Origin: Pandoraea iniqua
GTDB taxonomy: Bacteria > Pseudomonadota > Gammaproteobacteria > Burkholderiales > Burkholderiaceae
Assembly (NCBI RefSeq): GCF_902459685.1
Contig: NZ_CABPSF010000001.1
Span: 1-64,000, forward strand
Length of the DNA: 64,000 nucleotides
Direction: 5' to 3'
Below, piece after piece: positions 10,991 to 23,324 of the stretch (position 1 is its first letter; every line of letters begins with the position of its first letter). The notes beneath the pieces are model-generated. The model was not told the origin of the DNA, made no database searches, and worked only from the letters and a program-made list of their open reading frames with translations. The translations under genes and the position numbers were made by a program.

Positions 10991-12208
10991 CTACACGTTT
11001 TCCGGTGCGGGCGGCAGCGCCGCCGGCGGGCCGGCGCGGCGAATCAGCAGCGTGTGCAGGCACCACGACAGTACGCCGCACACGGCAATCACGGCCGCCA
11101 TGGGCACCGCCGAGCGCGCGTGCAACATCCCCACCGCTGCGCCTGCGCTGGCGGCCGCGAGAAATTGCAAAGCACCGAGCAGTGCTGAGGCCGCGCCTGC
11201 CCGCTGGTGCTGGCGATTGAGGGCTTCGGCCACGGCGTTCGGCTGCGAAAAACCCAGACTCGCCACGTACGCGAAGAGCGGCACCATCAATCCGGGCAGG
11301 CCGCCGAGCTGCAAACTCGCCACCACCAACAGCACCAGCCCGAGAATCGCGACCAGATTGTTGGTACGGCGCAACACATCGGCCGGCCGGCGTTTGCGCA
11401 GCAAGTGCGCGTTGACCTGCGAGCCGAAGATGATGCCGCAGGCGTTCAGGCCGAACAACCAGCCGTAGTGCGCCGGGTCCACGCCGTACAGGTTGATGAA
11501 AACGAACGGCGAGCCGGTGATGTACGCGAACATGCCGGCCTGCGCCACACCACCGGCCAGCGCGTTGCCCATGAACTCGCGATCACGGATCAGCGCGCCG
11601 TAGTTGTGCCACGCGGTTGCCAGCCAGTGGCGTGCCTGCTTGGCGGCGTGCCGCGTCTCGGGCAGCCAGTAGACGGCCATCGCGAAGCAGATGACGCCGA
11701 ACACCGTCAGGCCCCAGAAGATCCAGCGCCAGCCGACAAACATCAGCACCTGACCGCCGACGAGCGGCGCGAGAATCGGCGCGGCGCCCATGATCAGCGT
11801 CATGCGCGAGAGCACGCGGGCCACGGTATTCGTATCGAACAGGTCGCGCGCCATCGCCCGGGCGATCACAAAGCAGGCGCAGCCGCCCACTGCCTGAATG
11901 AAGCGGCAGACGATCAGCGTTTCGATGTTGGGGGCGAGTGCGCAGCCGGCCGACGCGATGGTGTAGAGCGCGAGCCCGGCGTAAAGCGGGCGCTTGCGGC
12001 CGAAGCGATCGGCCAGCGGGCCGTGCAGCAATTGTCCGAGGCCCAGCCCGATGAAGAACGAAGCCAGCGTGAATTGCGCTGCCGCATCCGTCGTATTCAG
12101 TTCCCGCGCGATGCTCGGCAGCGCCGGCAGATACATGTCGATCGACAACGAGCCGATGGCAGACAGAATGCCGAGAACAAACACCGAGCGGAAATAGTGG
12201 GCTGACAT
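10991..12208 (-). CDS. MFS drug-resistance transporter, Bcr/CflA family
   Basis: Proton-driven efflux pump of the inner membrane, predicted to have 12 TM segments. The 405-residue protein carries the MFS motif A variant PLADRFGRKRPLYAGLALY after TM2 and begins with the DMYLPALPSIARELNTT segment typical of the Bcr/CflA drug:H+ antiporter-1 subfamily. It stands alone between the flhDC promoter region and an acyl-CoA synthetase. Substrate is unknown; family members export bicyclomycin, chloramphenicol or sulfonamides. Confidence 0.9.
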   Translation of the reverse strand: MSAHYFRSVFVLGILSAIGSLSIDMYLPALPSIARELNTTDAAAQFTLASFFIGLGLGQLLHGPLADRFGRKRPLYAGLALYTIASAGCALAPNIETLIVCRFIQAVGGCACFVIARAMARDLFDTNTVARVLSRMTLIMGAAPILAPLVGGQVLMFVGWRWIFWGLTVFGVICFAMAVYWLPETRHAAKQARHWLATAWHNYGALIRDREFMGNALAGGVAQAGMFAYITGSPFVFINLYGVDPAHYGWLFGLNACGIIFGSQVNAHLLRKRRPADVLRRTNNLVAILGLVLLVVASLQLGGLPGLMVPLFAYVASLGFSQPNAVAEALNRQHQRAGAASALLGALQFLAAASAGAAVGMLHARSAVPMAAVIAVCGVLSWCLHTLLIRRAGPPAALPPAPENV

Positions 12209-12294
12209 GGCCGGGGCACCTAGGGTAATCCCGAATCATACGGCATTGTCCGTGTGCCCGTCGGCAGGGCGACACGCGGATAACGCCAGATAGG

Positions 12295-12323
12295 CAAATG
12301 CCCGCCTTGCGAGCGGGCATTTG
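12295..12323. terminator. Hairpin downstream of acyl-CoA synthetase gene
   Basis: Perfect 11 bp arms CAAATGCCCGC / GCGGGCATTTG enclose a 7-base loop between the acyl-CoA synthetase stop (minus strand) and the MFS start. No clear U tract follows on either strand, so it may be a weak or factor-assisted terminator. Confidence 0.45.
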
Positions 12324-12400
12324 CTGCGGGGAGTTCCATCGTTCCGTGTCCGCCGATCAGAGAGGAAATAGATCGGCTGACATCGATTGAAACGCGCAGA

Positions 12401-14119
12401 TCAGGCCGTCTTTTCCTCGCTCAATCCCAGAGATTCGACCATCTGCTCGCGCATGATGAATTTCTGCACTTTGCCGGTGACCGTCATGGGCATGTCGTCG
12501 ACGAAGCGGATATAGCGCGGCACTTTGTAGTGGGCGATCTGATCCTTGCAGAACTCACGGATGTCGTCTTCCGTCGCGCTCTGGCCCGGCTTCAGCACAA
12601 TCCATGCGCAGACCTCTTCGCCGTACTTCGCGTCGGGGACCCCGAACACCTGCACCGCCTGAATCTTCGGATGGCGGAACAGGAACTCCTCGATCTCGCG
12701 CGGGTAAATGTTTTCGCCGCCACGGATGAGCATGTCTTTCACACGGCCGACGATGTTGCAGTAGCCGTCTTCATCGATGGTGGCGAGGTCGCCCGTGTGC
12801 ATCCAGCCATCGCGAATCGCCTCGCGCGTGCGCGGCTCATCGTCCCAGTAGCCCTGCATCACGGAGTAGCCCTTCGTGCACAGCTCGCCCTTCTCGCCCA
12901 CCGGTACGATCTCGCCTGCCGCGTCGACCAGCTTCACTTCAAGGTGCGGCTGAACCCGGCCGACCGTGCTCGTGCGCTTTTCGAGCGGATCGGTGGTCGT
13001 GGTCTGGAACGACACCGGGCTCGTCTCCGTCATGCCATAGGCGATGGTCACTTCGCTCATGTGCATCTGGCTGATCACGCGCTTCATCGTCTCGATCGGG
13101 CACGGCGAGCCGGCCATGATGCCGGTGCGCAGCGAATCGAAGTGATAGTTGCCGAAGTCCGGATGGTCGAGCTGTGCAATGAACATCGTCGGCACACCAT
13201 GCAGCGCCGTGCAGCTCTCTTCCGACACCGCGGCCATGGTGGCCTTCGGGTCGAACGCCTCGCCCGGGAAGACCATCGTCGCGCCCGTCGACACACACGC
13301 CAGCACTGCGAGCACCATGCCGAAGCAGTGATAGAACGGCACCGGGATGCACAGGCTGTCGTGCTCCGTGAACTTCATCGCCATCGCGATGAACCGCCCG
13401 TTGTTGACGATGTTGTGATGCGTTAGCGTCGCACCTTTCGGGCTGCCGGTGGTGCCGCTCGTGAACTGAACGTTGATCGCTTCGTGACAATCGAGACTGT
13501 CGGAAATACTGCGCAGCGTGTCGAGGCTGGCGTCGGCACCGAGGGTCACGACGTCGCTGAAATTCATCATCCCCGGCGTGATGCCGGTGCCCATGCGGAT
13601 GATCGTGGTGAGCGTGGGCAGCTTCGCCGACTTCAGCAGGCCCGGTTCGCTCTGTGCGAGCTCGGGCGCGAGCGTGTTCAGCATGTCGAGATAGCGCGAC
13701 GTCTTGAACGACTCGGCGGCCACCAGCGCCTTGCAGCCGACCTTGTTGATCGCGTACTCCAGCTCGGCGAGGCGGTAGGCCGGGTTGATGTTCACCAGCA
13801 CCAGCCCCACGCGTGCGGTCGCGAATTGCGTAACGAGCCATTCGACGCGATTCGGCGACCAGATGCCGACCCGGTCGCCCTTCTTCAGTCCCAATGCCAG
13901 CAAACCCGCGGCGAACGTGTCGACGTGCGCGATGAATTCGCGCCACGTCCAATCCACGCCCTGCTCGCGAAACACCACCGCCTGACGCTCAGGAAACGTC
14001 GAGGCCGTCTCGGCCAGCAGACCAAACACCGTGAGCGACGACAACGGCACCGTCGTGTCGCCCTTCACATACGACAACCCATTACGTGGGACTACGCCTG
14101 CACCTTCCCGGCTTTCCAT
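12401..14119 (-). CDS. AMP-binding acyl-CoA synthetase (ACSF2/FadD-like)
   Basis: Activates a carboxylic acid to acyl-AMP and then acyl-CoA. The 572-residue protein has the phosphate-binding motif [17 protein letters not shown], the YGMTETSP adenine motif, the hinge region [18 protein letters not shown] and the C-terminal catalytic lysine in TGKVQKF. It resembles medium-chain acyl-CoA ligases of the ACSF2 group. The start at 14119 is chosen because AGGAGA lies seven bases upstream; an ATG 32 codons earlier has no ribosome site and codes for non-conserved sequence. A palindrome of LiuR type lies about 100 bp upstream, suggesting a role in branched-chain amino acid or fatty acid breakdown; substrate is inferred, not shown. 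Confidence 0.92.
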   Translation of the reverse strand: MESREGAGVVPRNGLSYVKGDTTVPLSSLTVFGLLAETASTFPERQAVVFREQGVDWTWREFIAHVDTFAAGLLALGLKKGDRVGIWSPNRVEWLVTQFATARVGLVLVNINPAYRLAELEYAINKVGCKALVAAESFKTSRYLDMLNTLAPELAQSEPGLLKSAKLPTLTTIIRMGTGITPGMMNFSDVVTLGADASLDTLRSISDSLDCHEAINVQFTSGTTGSPKGATLTHHNIVNNGRFIAMAMKFTEHDSLCIPVPFYHCFGMVLAVLACVSTGATMVFPGEAFDPKATMAAVSEESCTALHGVPTMFIAQLDHPDFGNYHFDSLRTGIMAGSPCPIETMKRVISQMHMSEVTIAYGMTETSPVSFQTTTTDPLEKRTSTVGRVQPHLEVKLVDAAGEIVPVGEKGELCTKGYSVMQGYWDDEPRTREAIRDGWMHTGDLATIDEDGYCNIVGRVKDMLIRGGENIYPREIEEFLFRHPKIQAVQVFGVPDAKYGEEVCAWIVLKPGQSATEDDIREFCKDQIAHYKVPRYIRFVDDMPMTVTGKVQKFIMREQMVESLGLSEEKTA

Positions 14120-14221
14120 GCTTTTGTCTCCTGATACTGAAGCAATGCTGAAATGGCGAAATGCTGTCGTGCCCGACGCCGCTATCGGCTGGTCTTTACA
14201 ACAATAGCGCGTCACGCTGCG

Positions 14222-14242
14222 TTGACGTTTACGTTAACGTAA
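14222..14242. promoter_or_regulatory. LiuR-like palindromic operator upstream of acyl-CoA synthetase
   Basis: TTGACGTTTACGTTAACGTAA contains a perfect 14 bp palindrome TTACGTTAACGTAA at 14229-14242, followed by further ACGTAACGTAACG half-sites to 14257. Form and spacing resemble LiuR (MerR family) operators of branched-chain amino acid catabolic genes. The regulator gene is not in the window. Confidence 0.5.
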
Positions 14243-14300
14243 TTCACGTAACGTAACGAGTGGGGATGGCCCTGAGAGAGTGCGGTGACCGGAAAAAACA

Positions 14301-14332
14301 AAAGCTCCACGCACTTTCATGCATGGAGCTTT
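14301..14332 (-). terminator. Rho-independent terminator of the atp operon
   Basis: On the minus strand, arms AAAGCTCCA / TGGAGCTTT close a hairpin followed by TTTTGTTTTTT. It lies about 50 bp past the atpC stop. Confidence 0.85.
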
Positions 14333-14383
14333 CTGCATCGATCGCAACACCGGCATTGCGGCCGGGACTACGACAATGCCAAT

Positions 14384-14803
14384 TTACAGCTTTGCCTTGC
14401 GCAGCTTGCTGATCGCAGCGAGTTGGGCGATAGCTTCGGCCAGCTCGGCCTGGGCTTTCGCGTACTCGATGTTCGAATCCTTGTTCGCAAGCGCTTCTTC
14501 CGCGCGACGCTTGGCTTCGGCAGCTTTTGCCTCGTCCAGGTCTTTGCCGCGGATAGCGGTGTCGGCGAGCACGGTCACCGTGCCCGGTTGCACTTCGAGA
14601 ATGCCGCCGGCCACGAAGACGAAATCTTCGTTACCTGCTTCGTCCTCGATGCGCACGGCACCCGGCTTGATGCGCGTGATCAGCGGCGTGTGACCGGGCA
14701 AAATGCCCAGTTCGCCGGCTTCGCCCGGCAGCGCCACAAAGCGCGCCCGACCCGAGAAGATCTGCTCTTCTGCGCTGACGACGTCTACGTGAATGGTTGC
14801 CAT
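14384..14803 (-). CDS. atpC: ATP synthase F1 subunit epsilon
   Basis: Central-stalk subunit of the F1 sector and regulator of ATP hydrolysis. It has 139 residues: an N-terminal beta-sandwich ([38 protein letters not shown]) and a C-terminal helical hairpin. ATG at 14803 is preceded by CGGGAGCG; a longer reading frame to 14893 is not conserved. It is the last gene of the operon, 148 bp after atpD, and is followed by a strong terminator. Confidence 0.96.
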   Translation of the reverse strand: MATIHVDVVSAEEQIFSGRARFVALPGEAGELGILPGHTPLITRIKPGAVRIEDEAGNEDFVFVAGGILEVQPGTVTVLADTAIRGKDLDEAKAAEAKRRAEEALANKDSNIEYAKAQAELAEAIAQLAAISKLRKAKL

Positions 14804-14951
14804 AATCGCTCCCGTTGAGTGTGATGAAGCGGCAGGAGTACCGAGCGCGGTCGTTACCGCCCTCGCCCCGCTACCCCGCCGTTCGACAGTCACCTGCCGG
14901 TGCAGCGCAAGTCTCGCGAGAGACCTCCGCCGTCACCCGGCACTCAACCGT

Positions 14952-16361
<1,410 letters not shown>

Positions 16362-16404
16362 TCAAATTCATTTCGCCTTGCGGCGCATCGGCCCGTGCCA
16401 CCGC

Positions 16405-17292
16405 TTAAACAGCGGCAGCGCCACCCACGATTTCGGACAGTTCCTTCGTAATCGATGCTTGACGGCCCTTGTTGTAGACCATCTGCAATTCACCGATCAC
16501 GGTCTTCGCGTTGTCCGATGCGGCCTTCATGGCCACCATACGGGCGGACTGCTCCGACGCCATGTTCTCTGCGACTGCCTGATACACGACCGCTTCGACG
16601 TAACGCACCAGCAGGGCATCCACCACCGACTTTGCGTCCGGTTCGTAGATGTAGTCCCACGAATGCGTTGCCGGCACTGCGCTCGCGTCTTCCGATTGGC
16701 CTTCAAACTTCTCGGGCAGCGGCAGCAGTTGTTCGACCACGGTTTCCTGCTTCATCGTGTTGACGAAGCGGTTGTAGGCCAGATACACGGCATCGAGCTT
16801 GCCTTCGGCATACGCGTCGAGCTGCACCTTCACGGCGCCGATCAACTTGTCGAGGTGCGGGGTGTCGCCCAGTTGCACCACGTGCGAGACCACCTTCGCG
16901 CCGATACGGTTCAGGAAACCGAAGCCCTTGCCGCCAATGGCGGTGGCTTCAATCTTCAGACCTTGCGCTTCGATCGCCTTCAGCTTGGTCACCACGGCAC
17001 GCAGCACGTTGGTGTTCAAGCCGCCGCACAGACCCTTGTCCGTCGTCACCACGATGATGCCGGCCGCTTTCGCGTCGGCATGCTTCACCATGAACGGGTG
17101 GTGGTATTCCGGATTCGCCTGGCCCATATGCGCAGCGATCTGGCGTACCTTCTCAGCGTACGGCCGGGCATGGCGCATGCGTTCCTGCGCCTTGCGCATC
17201 TTCGACGCGGCCACCATTTCCATGGCCTTGGTGATCTTGCGCGTGTTTTGCACGCTCTTGATCTTGCCGCGAATTTCCTTCATTCCAGCCAT
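16405..17292 (-). CDS. atpG: ATP synthase F1 subunit gamma
   Basis: Rotating central shaft of F1. The 295-residue protein starts [20 protein letters not shown] and ends with the conserved [20 protein letters not shown] helix that runs through the alpha3beta3 ring. It has about the usual length, with a modest insert near 200-215 ([15 protein letters not shown]). It sits 88 bp downstream of atpA and 61 bp upstream of atpD. Confidence 0.97.
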   Translation of the reverse strand: MAGMKEIRGKIKSVQNTRKITKAMEMVAASKMRKAQERMRHARPYAEKVRQIAAHMGQANPEYHHPFMVKHADAKAAGIIVVTTDKGLCGGLNTNVLRAVVTKLKAIEAQGLKIEATAIGGKGFGFLNRIGAKVVSHVVQLGDTPHLDKLIGAVKVQLDAYAEGKLDAVYLAYNRFVNTMKQETVVEQLLPLPEKFEGQSEDASAVPATHSWDYIYEPDAKSVVDALLVRYVEAVVYQAVAENMASEQSARMVAMKAASDNAKTVIGELQMVYNKGRQASITKELSEIVGGAAAV

Positions 17293-17380
17293 TGCTTACT
17301 CCTTGTCTCGGCGCGACGTTCGTTCTTGCCTGAACATCGCGCCTTCCCGGGTCCGTTGAATAGTTACCGATTCAACCGGA

Positions 17381-18922
17381 TTAGTAAGCGCCGGTCTTCT
17401 TGAAGTCCTTGAGCGCAGCGTGCAGGGCAGCTTCGTCGTCCTTCGAGAGATCTTTGGTCTCTTCGATACGGCCGATCAGCGCAGCGTGGCTGGTCTTCAG
17501 AACTTCGCGCAGACCCTTTTCGAACGGCAGGACCTGAGCGATTTCGAGATCGTCCAGATAACCGTTGTTGGCGGCGAACAGCGACACGGCCAGTTCCCAC
17601 ACTTGCAGCGGCTGATACTGCGGCTGCTTGAGCAGTTCCGTCACGCGGCGGCCGCGCTCGAGTTGCTTGCGGGTGGCCTCGTCCAGGTCCGAAGCGAACT
17701 GCGCGAACGCAGCCAGCTCACGGTACTGAGCCAAGTCGGTACGGATACCGCCCGACAGCTTCTTGATGACCTTGGTCTGGGCAGCACCACCGACGCGCGA
17801 CACCGAAATACCGGCGTTAATTGCCGGACGGATACCTGCGTTGAAGAGGTCGGTTTCCAGGAAGATCTGGCCGTCGGTAATCGAAATCACGTTCGTCGGA
17901 ACGAACGCGGTCACGTCACCGGCTTGCGTTTCAATGATCGGCAGTGCGGTCAGCGAGCCGCTTTGGCCCTTGATCGCGCCGTTCGTGAACTTCTCGACGT
18001 ACTCTTCCGAGACGCGAGCGGCACGCTCGAGCAGACGCGAGTGCAGATAGAACACGTCACCCGGGTAAGCTTCACGGCCCGGCGGGCGGCGCAGCAGCAG
18101 CGAGATCTGACGGTACGCCCAAGCTTGCTTGGTCAAGTCGTCATAAATGATCAGCGCGTCTTCGCCGCGGTCGCGGAAGTATTCGCCCATCGTGCAACCG
18201 GCGTACGGTGCGATGAACTGCATGGCGGCCGAGTCCGAAGCGGTAGCGGTCACGATGATGGTGTATTCCATCGCGCCCATTTCTTCGAGCTTGCGCACCA
18301 CGTTCATGATCGACGAAGCCTTCTGGCCGATCGCGACGTAGACGCAGGTCACGCCCTTGCCCTTTTGCGAAATGATCGTGTCGATGGCCACAGCGGTCTT
18401 ACCCGTCTGACGGTCACCAATGATCAGCTCGCGCTGGCCACGGCCGATCGGCACCATGGCGTCGATAGCCTTGGTACCCGTTTGCAGCGGCTGCGACACC
18501 GACTTACGCCAAATCACGCCCGGGGCAATCTTTTCGATTGCGTCGGTCATCTTGGCGTTGATCGGGCCCTTGCCGTCGATAGGCACGCCCAGCGCGTCAA
18601 CGACGCGGCCTTTCAGTTCCGGACCGACCGGCACTTCCAGAATGCGGCCCGTGCACTTGACGGTGTCGCCTTCCGAGATGTGCTCGTATTCACCCAGAAT
18701 CACGGCGCCGACAGAGTCGCGCTCGAGGTTCAGTGCCAGACCGAAGGTGTTGCCCGGAAATTCGAGCATTTCACCTTGCATCACGTCCGACAGGCCATGA
18801 ATGCGGCAGATACCGTCAGTCACCGAAATCACGGTGCCTTCGTTACGGACTTCGGCGCCGCTCTCGAGACCTTGAATCCGGCTCTTGATCAGTTCGCTGA
18901 TTTCAGAGGGATTGAGTTGCAT
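17381..18922 (-). CDS. atpA: ATP synthase F1 subunit alpha
   Basis: Non-catalytic nucleotide-binding subunit of F1. It has 513 residues with the P-loop GDRQTGKT at 169-176, the expected place, and the N-terminal [16 protein letters not shown] segment that contacts the delta subunit. The arginine-finger region ([20 protein letters not shown]) is conserved. It lies between atpH and atpG. Confidence 0.98.
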   Translation of the reverse strand: MQLNPSEISELIKSRIQGLESGAEVRNEGTVISVTDGICRIHGLSDVMQGEMLEFPGNTFGLALNLERDSVGAVILGEYEHISEGDTVKCTGRILEVPVGPELKGRVVDALGVPIDGKGPINAKMTDAIEKIAPGVIWRKSVSQPLQTGTKAIDAMVPIGRGQRELIIGDRQTGKTAVAIDTIISQKGKGVTCVYVAIGQKASSIMNVVRKLEEMGAMEYTIIVTATASDSAAMQFIAPYAGCTMGEYFRDRGEDALIIYDDLTKQAWAYRQISLLLRRPPGREAYPGDVFYLHSRLLERAARVSEEYVEKFTNGAIKGQSGSLTALPIIETQAGDVTAFVPTNVISITDGQIFLETDLFNAGIRPAINAGISVSRVGGAAQTKVIKKLSGGIRTDLAQYRELAAFAQFASDLDEATRKQLERGRRVTELLKQPQYQPLQVWELAVSLFAANNGYLDDLEIAQVLPFEKGLREVLKTSHAALIGRIEETKDLSKDDEAALHAALKDFKKTGAY

Positions 18923-18973
18923 ATGTGCTCCTGATATTCAATTCTTGCCGTCGCAGGCGATTCGCGCCGGCCG

Positions 18974-19504
18974 TCAGGCCGTCAGCGACGTCCGCATGGC
19001 CGCCAGGCGGGCGCGCACCGAAGTGTCCAGCACCTCGTCGCCAACCACCACACGCACGCCACCGATCAGCGACGGATCTACCGTCACGCTCGGGTTGAGC
19101 TTGCGGCCGAACTTGTGCTCGAGGCCCTTGACCAGCGAGGTCAGTTGCTCACCGTCGAGCGGGAAAGCGCTTTCGATCGTGGCATCCGCCGAACCGGCGG
19201 CGGCGTTCTTCAACGCCTCGAACTGCTCGGCGACTTCCGTCATGGCAGCCAGACGACCGTTTTCGACCACAGCGGCGACGAAGTTACGCACTTCGGCGTC
19301 GGTCGATTTCACGGCAGCCGTCAGCACGTCGACGACTTGCGCCGGCGTTACCTTGGGATCGTCGGCCAGATTGGCCACTTCGGGAAGCGCTGCCACTTGC
19401 GCCAGTTCGCGCACCAGCTCCGACCAGCGATTCAGATCACCGGCCTTGGCCACGCGGAACAACGCCTCAGCGTACGGACGAGCGATGGTTGCGAGTTCGG
19501 CCAT
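18974..19504 (-). CDS. atpH: ATP synthase F1 subunit delta
   Basis: Peripheral-stalk subunit joining F1 to the b dimer. The 176-residue protein begins [20 protein letters not shown], the typical OSCP/delta start, and ends with the conserved [21 protein letters not shown] segment. The start is only 2 bp from the atpF stop, so translational coupling is likely. Confidence 0.97.
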   Translation of the reverse strand: MAELATIARPYAEALFRVAKAGDLNRWSELVRELAQVAALPEVANLADDPKVTPAQVVDVLTAAVKSTDAEVRNFVAAVVENGRLAAMTEVAEQFEALKNAAAGSADATIESAFPLDGEQLTSLVKGLEHKFGRKLNPSVTVDPSLIGGVRVVVGDEVLDTSVRARLAAMRTSLTA

Positions 19505-19506
19505 GA

Positions 19507-19977
19507 TCAGAGCTCTGCCTTGAGTTGGTTCAGCAGGTCAGCATGGGCCTTGGCGTCAACTTCGCGCTTCAGGATCTGCTCGGCGCCCTTGACTGCCAGA
19601 CCGGCAACGTCTTCGCGCAGCGATTCACGGACCTTGACGGCCTGGTTCTCGGCTTCGGCTTTGGCGTTGGCGATGATACGGGCGGCTTCGGCTTGAGCCT
19701 GCTGCTTGATCTCTTCGGCCACGGCTTGCGCGCGCTTTTCAGCGTCGGCAATACGCTTCGCGCCTTCGTCACGGGCTTCCGTGAGGGCTTGCGTGGAGCG
19801 CTTGTTGGCGGCTTCGAGTTCGGCCTTGCCCTTATCGGCAGCAGCCAGACCGTCAGCGATTTTCTTCGCGCGTTCGTCGATAGCCTTGATCAGCGGCGGC
19901 CACACGAACTTCATCGTGAACCATGCCAGGATCAGAAACACGACGGTTTGCGCGAACAGAGTTGCGTTGATGTTCAC
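19507..19977 (-). CDS. atpF: ATP synthase Fo subunit b
   Basis: Peripheral-stalk subunit with one N-terminal membrane anchor (about 5-25, [20 protein letters not shown]) and a long charged helix with heptad character that dimerises. Length 156 residues matches E. coli b exactly. It lies 122 bp downstream of atpE and 2 bp upstream of atpH. Confidence 0.97.
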   Translation of the reverse strand: MNINATLFAQTVVFLILAWFTMKFVWPPLIKAIDERAKKIADGLAAADKGKAELEAANKRSTQALTEARDEGAKRIADAEKRAQAVAEEIKQQAQAEAARIIANAKAEAENQAVKVRESLREDVAGLAVKGAEQILKREVDAKAHADLLNQLKAEL

Positions 19978-20099
19978 GGTGTTCCCTTTCGGTGTTGCGA
20001 GTCGATTGGCAAAACAGCGCGCCCCATTGTGCCTGCTGGCTTGGGCGCGCCGTTCATGTCCAGGTCGCGCGGATCAGTGCGCGACCATCCGAAAGAAAC

Positions 20100-20381
<282 letters not shown>

Positions 20382-20450
20382 TTAGAGACTTGAAACTTTA
20401 AATTTGAAAAACCGAAAAACCGGGAAACACGTAACAACCGCAACAACCGA

Positions 20451-21302
20451 TCAGTGATGGTCGTGCGCCTGGCCGATATACACCAGCGTGAGCATCATCA
20501 TGATGAACGCCTGGAGCAACACGATCAGGATGTGGAAAATCGCCCATGCGGTGCCGGCGATGATATGACCGACAAAACCCAGCACCGACGCATCTGCGCC
20601 AAAACTCCAGATACCGCCCAACAGCGCGATCAGCAGGAACACCAGTTCGCCGGCGTACATATTGCCGAACAGTCGCATACCGAGCGACACGGTCTTGGCA
20701 CAGAATTCGATCAGGTTAAGCAGCAGGTTCGGAATCCACAGCAGGAAGTGGTTGCCGAACGGTGCCGTGAACAGCTCATGCATGAAGCCGCCCGTGCCCT
20801 TGATCTTGAAGCTGTAGTACAGCATCAGAATCAGCACGCCAACGGCGATACCGAGCGTGCCGTTCAAGTCGGCCGTCGGGACAATACGATGGTGGGTAAT
20901 GATCGAGCCGAGGCCGACCCAGCCGATGACCTTCGACGGCAGGTCGACGGGCAACAGGTCCAGCGAGTTCATGAGCGCGACCCAGACGAACACGGTCAGC
21001 GCGAGCGGGGCGATGAAGGCACGATTGCCGTGCACGATGCTCTTCGACTGGTCTTCGACCATTTCGACGAGCATTTCGACCGCAGCCTGGAAACGGCCCG
21101 GCACGCCCGAGGTGGCTTTACGCGCGGCCAACCAGAGCACGAAGCAGCCCAGAGCGCCCATCGCGATCGACCAGAACATGGTGTCCCAGTTGATGATCGA
21201 GAAGTCGACGATCTTCGTCTGCGTCGAGCTCGCGAGGTTTTGCAGGTGGTGCGAAATGTACTCCGACGGGTTCGGAGCGTGGCTACCGGCTTCTACTGAC
21301 AT
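20451..21302 (-). CDS. atpB: ATP synthase Fo subunit a
   Basis: Proton-channel subunit of Fo. The start at 21302 gives 283 residues beginning [20 protein letters not shown], matching family N-termini; a GTG 11 codons earlier is also open but adds a non-conserved leader. The essential arginine lies in [15 protein letters not shown], and the C-terminal helix is [18 protein letters not shown]. Five or six TM segments are evident. Confidence 0.96.
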   Translation of the reverse strand: MSVEAGSHAPNPSEYISHHLQNLASSTQTKIVDFSIINWDTMFWSIAMGALGCFVLWLAARKATSGVPGRFQAAVEMLVEMVEDQSKSIVHGNRAFIAPLALTVFVWVALMNSLDLLPVDLPSKVIGWVGLGSIITHHRIVPTADLNGTLGIAVGVLILMLYYSFKIKGTGGFMHELFTAPFGNHFLLWIPNLLLNLIEFCAKTVSLGMRLFGNMYAGELVFLLIALLGGIWSFGADASVLGFVGHIIAGTAWAIFHILIVLLQAFIMMMLTLVYIGQAHDHH

Positions 21303-21369
21303 AGCGATCAAACACCCAATTATGAAAATCCGCACACGGCAGCGCGCGACGCGTGAGCGGAATTGACCG

Positions 21370-21873
21370 CTACTTGAATGCCATCGCCAGCCAATAGGCC
21401 TTCAGCGTCAGCACGAAGGTGACCAGCAACGCTACCCAGTGAACTCCCGGGTAACCGAACGCTATGGCCACCAACAACGCAATCGTCGTTGCTACCTTGA
21501 CCGCTTCTCCCGCCACTAACGAACCGACGGAGAGGCGATCACCTGAAATTCTTAGCCGCAGCGCAAACAATGCGCCCGGCACCCAACCCATCATTCCGCC
21601 CAGCCATGCAGACACCGCAGCCTCTTGGGGCGATGCCGAGAGTACCCACCAAGCCAGTGTCGCCGCGAGCGACAACAGTACCTGGGCACCCACCACTCTG
21701 AATGGAGTCACACGGGATGCGCGCCCCACATTGGGACCGAACAGGCGCTCGGCCTGCGCACGCGTGAGCGGAACGATTGTTTCTTGCTCCTGCTCGTCGT
21801 CCCAAACATCATCTGTTGCATGCGCCGGCGCTTGCGGTTTCGGTTCCAAGTTCGACCGTATTTCATCGGCCAT
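21370..21873 (-). CDS. atpI: ATP synthase accessory protein AtpI
   Basis: Small membrane protein that helps assemble the c ring or supply magnesium. The 167-residue protein has an acidic cytoplasmic N-terminus (about 1-55) and four hydrophobic segments, with the AtpI-type [19 protein letters not shown] segment. It is the first gene of the atp operon. The 243 bp upstream of it, before the SLC13 transporter, must contain the operon promoter, but no clear -35/-10 pair was recognised. Confidence 0.9.
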   Translation of the reverse strand: MADEIRSNLEPKPQAPAHATDDVWDDEQEQETIVPLTRAQAERLFGPNVGRASRVTPFRVVGAQVLLSLAATLAWWVLSASPQEAAVSAWLGGMMGWVPGALFALRLRISGDRLSVGSLVAGEAVKVATTIALLVAIAFGYPGVHWVALLVTFVLTLKAYWLAMAFK

Positions 21874-22116
21874 CTCGTACCTCCCCGCCCGACTCGTGCA
21901 AAACGAATGGGCTCTTCAAGCAGTTAAACCCGCGAGATTTTACGGGAGATTACGAACGCCAGTCAATTGAAACACGCAACAAATTCGCCGAAACTGTGCA
22001 GTGCATGCTTCGATTTGGCGCCAACTCTCACGGAGTGCGCATTCTCGCATGGTGCAGCGCGGCATTCGTCCGGAAGGCCGCACAATCACGCCATCTGCGC
22101 GTCGTTGGGGGCCGGA

Positions 22117-23292
22117 TCAGACCCATTTCAGGGCAGCGAACCCCAGCCCCAGTGCCACTAGGTAAAACGGTATCGAAATCCAGTGAAAGTGCCACCAGAT
22201 TTTGCTCGATTTCGCCATGCGCAATGCAATTAGGTTCGCTAACGACCCGACAGCCAGACCAAATCCGCCGACAGCCACGCCGTGAGCGAGCGCCGGCCAG
22301 TTCTGCGTGTACTCCGCGAGCAAAATCGCTGCGGGCACATTACTGATGAATTGTGACAACACGGCGCCGCCCAGATACGCCGTCAGGGTGCCCGAGAAAT
22401 CCACGTGCCCCAGTAGCGTGCGCACTTCCGGCATCTCGGCCACCCCGCGCAACACCACGAACATCAGCACGAAGATCGTCAGCAGCAACCAGTCGATGCC
22501 GATGACCGCGCTCCGGCGCGCAAACAACAGCACCACCGCCACCCCGGCACACGCCCAGCCGGCGAGACCGTGGTCGGCCAGCGCCACGAACGCGACGAAC
22601 AACACGAGCGCAGTCCACAGCAATGGCCAGCGCACCTCGTGCGACGGCCCCCGCCGTTGAAAATGCAGGGTACGCGAGTCGAAGGCAAACGCACAGACGG
22701 CCAACAGAAGCCCCATGAGCGCCACGGTGATCGGCGTCATCATGGCGACGTACGCACCGAAGCCCATCCCGCTGTGCTGCCACAGGAAGAGGTTCTGGGG
22801 GTTGCCCAGCGGCGTGAGACTCGAGCCGGCGTTCACCGCCAGCGCGAGAAAGATAATCAATCGCTCGATGCGCACCGGTGCGATGCGCGCCAGCGACAAC
22901 GCCAGCGGCACCACCGCGAACAACGCCACGTCATTGGTGAGCAACGTGGACAACGCCGCTGCAAAACTCACCATCAGCAACGCAAGGCGCCGCTCGGTGC
23001 GAAACCATCGCAACAGCCGTTGCGCGAGCCAATCGAGAAAGCCGCTCTGGTCGATGGCCCGCGTAAGCATCAGCAGGCCGGCGAGCGTGAGGATGGTGTG
23101 CTGATCGATACGCGCGAACAACGCGCCGGCACTCGCCGGCCGAAGTATCTGGAGCGCGACAAACGCGATCAGCAAAATCACGAGCACGCGATCGCTACGC
23201 ACTCGTTCGAACAACGTGCCTAACGCACCCCATGTGCGCTTCATCAGCGTCAACCGTGCGGGTGCCGTCTGATGCTGCGCGTCATCGGTCAT
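22117..23292 (-). CDS. SLC13/ArsB-NhaD superfamily anion permease
   Basis: Inner-membrane transporter of 391 residues with about ten hydrophobic segments. Family signs are the NDVALFAVVPLALSLARI segment and the re-entrant-loop type AVNAGSSLTPLGNPQNLFLWQHSG, typical of the ArsB/NhaD/SLC13 (IT) superfamily. Substrate cannot be assigned. It starts 32 bp after the parB stop on the same strand and may be co-transcribed with parAB, which is an unusual neighbour for a chromosome-partition gene. Confidence 0.85.
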   Translation of the reverse strand: MTDDAQHQTAPARLTLMKRTWGALGTLFERVRSDRVLVILLIAFVALQILRPASAGALFARIDQHTILTLAGLLMLTRAIDQSGFLDWLAQRLLRWFRTERRLALLMVSFAAALSTLLTNDVALFAVVPLALSLARIAPVRIERLIIFLALAVNAGSSLTPLGNPQNLFLWQHSGMGFGAYVAMMTPITVALMGLLLAVCAFAFDSRTLHFQRRGPSHEVRWPLLWTALVLFVAFVALADHGLAGWACAGVAVVLLFARRSAVIGIDWLLLTIFVLMFVVLRGVAEMPEVRTLLGHVDFSGTLTAYLGGAVLSQFISNVPAAILLAEYTQNWPALAHGVAVGGFGLAVGSLANLIALRMAKSSKIWWHFHWISIPFYLVALGLGFAALKWV

Positions 23293-23324
23293 GTGTGAAT
23301 CTTCAGATAATCAGGACACCGACA

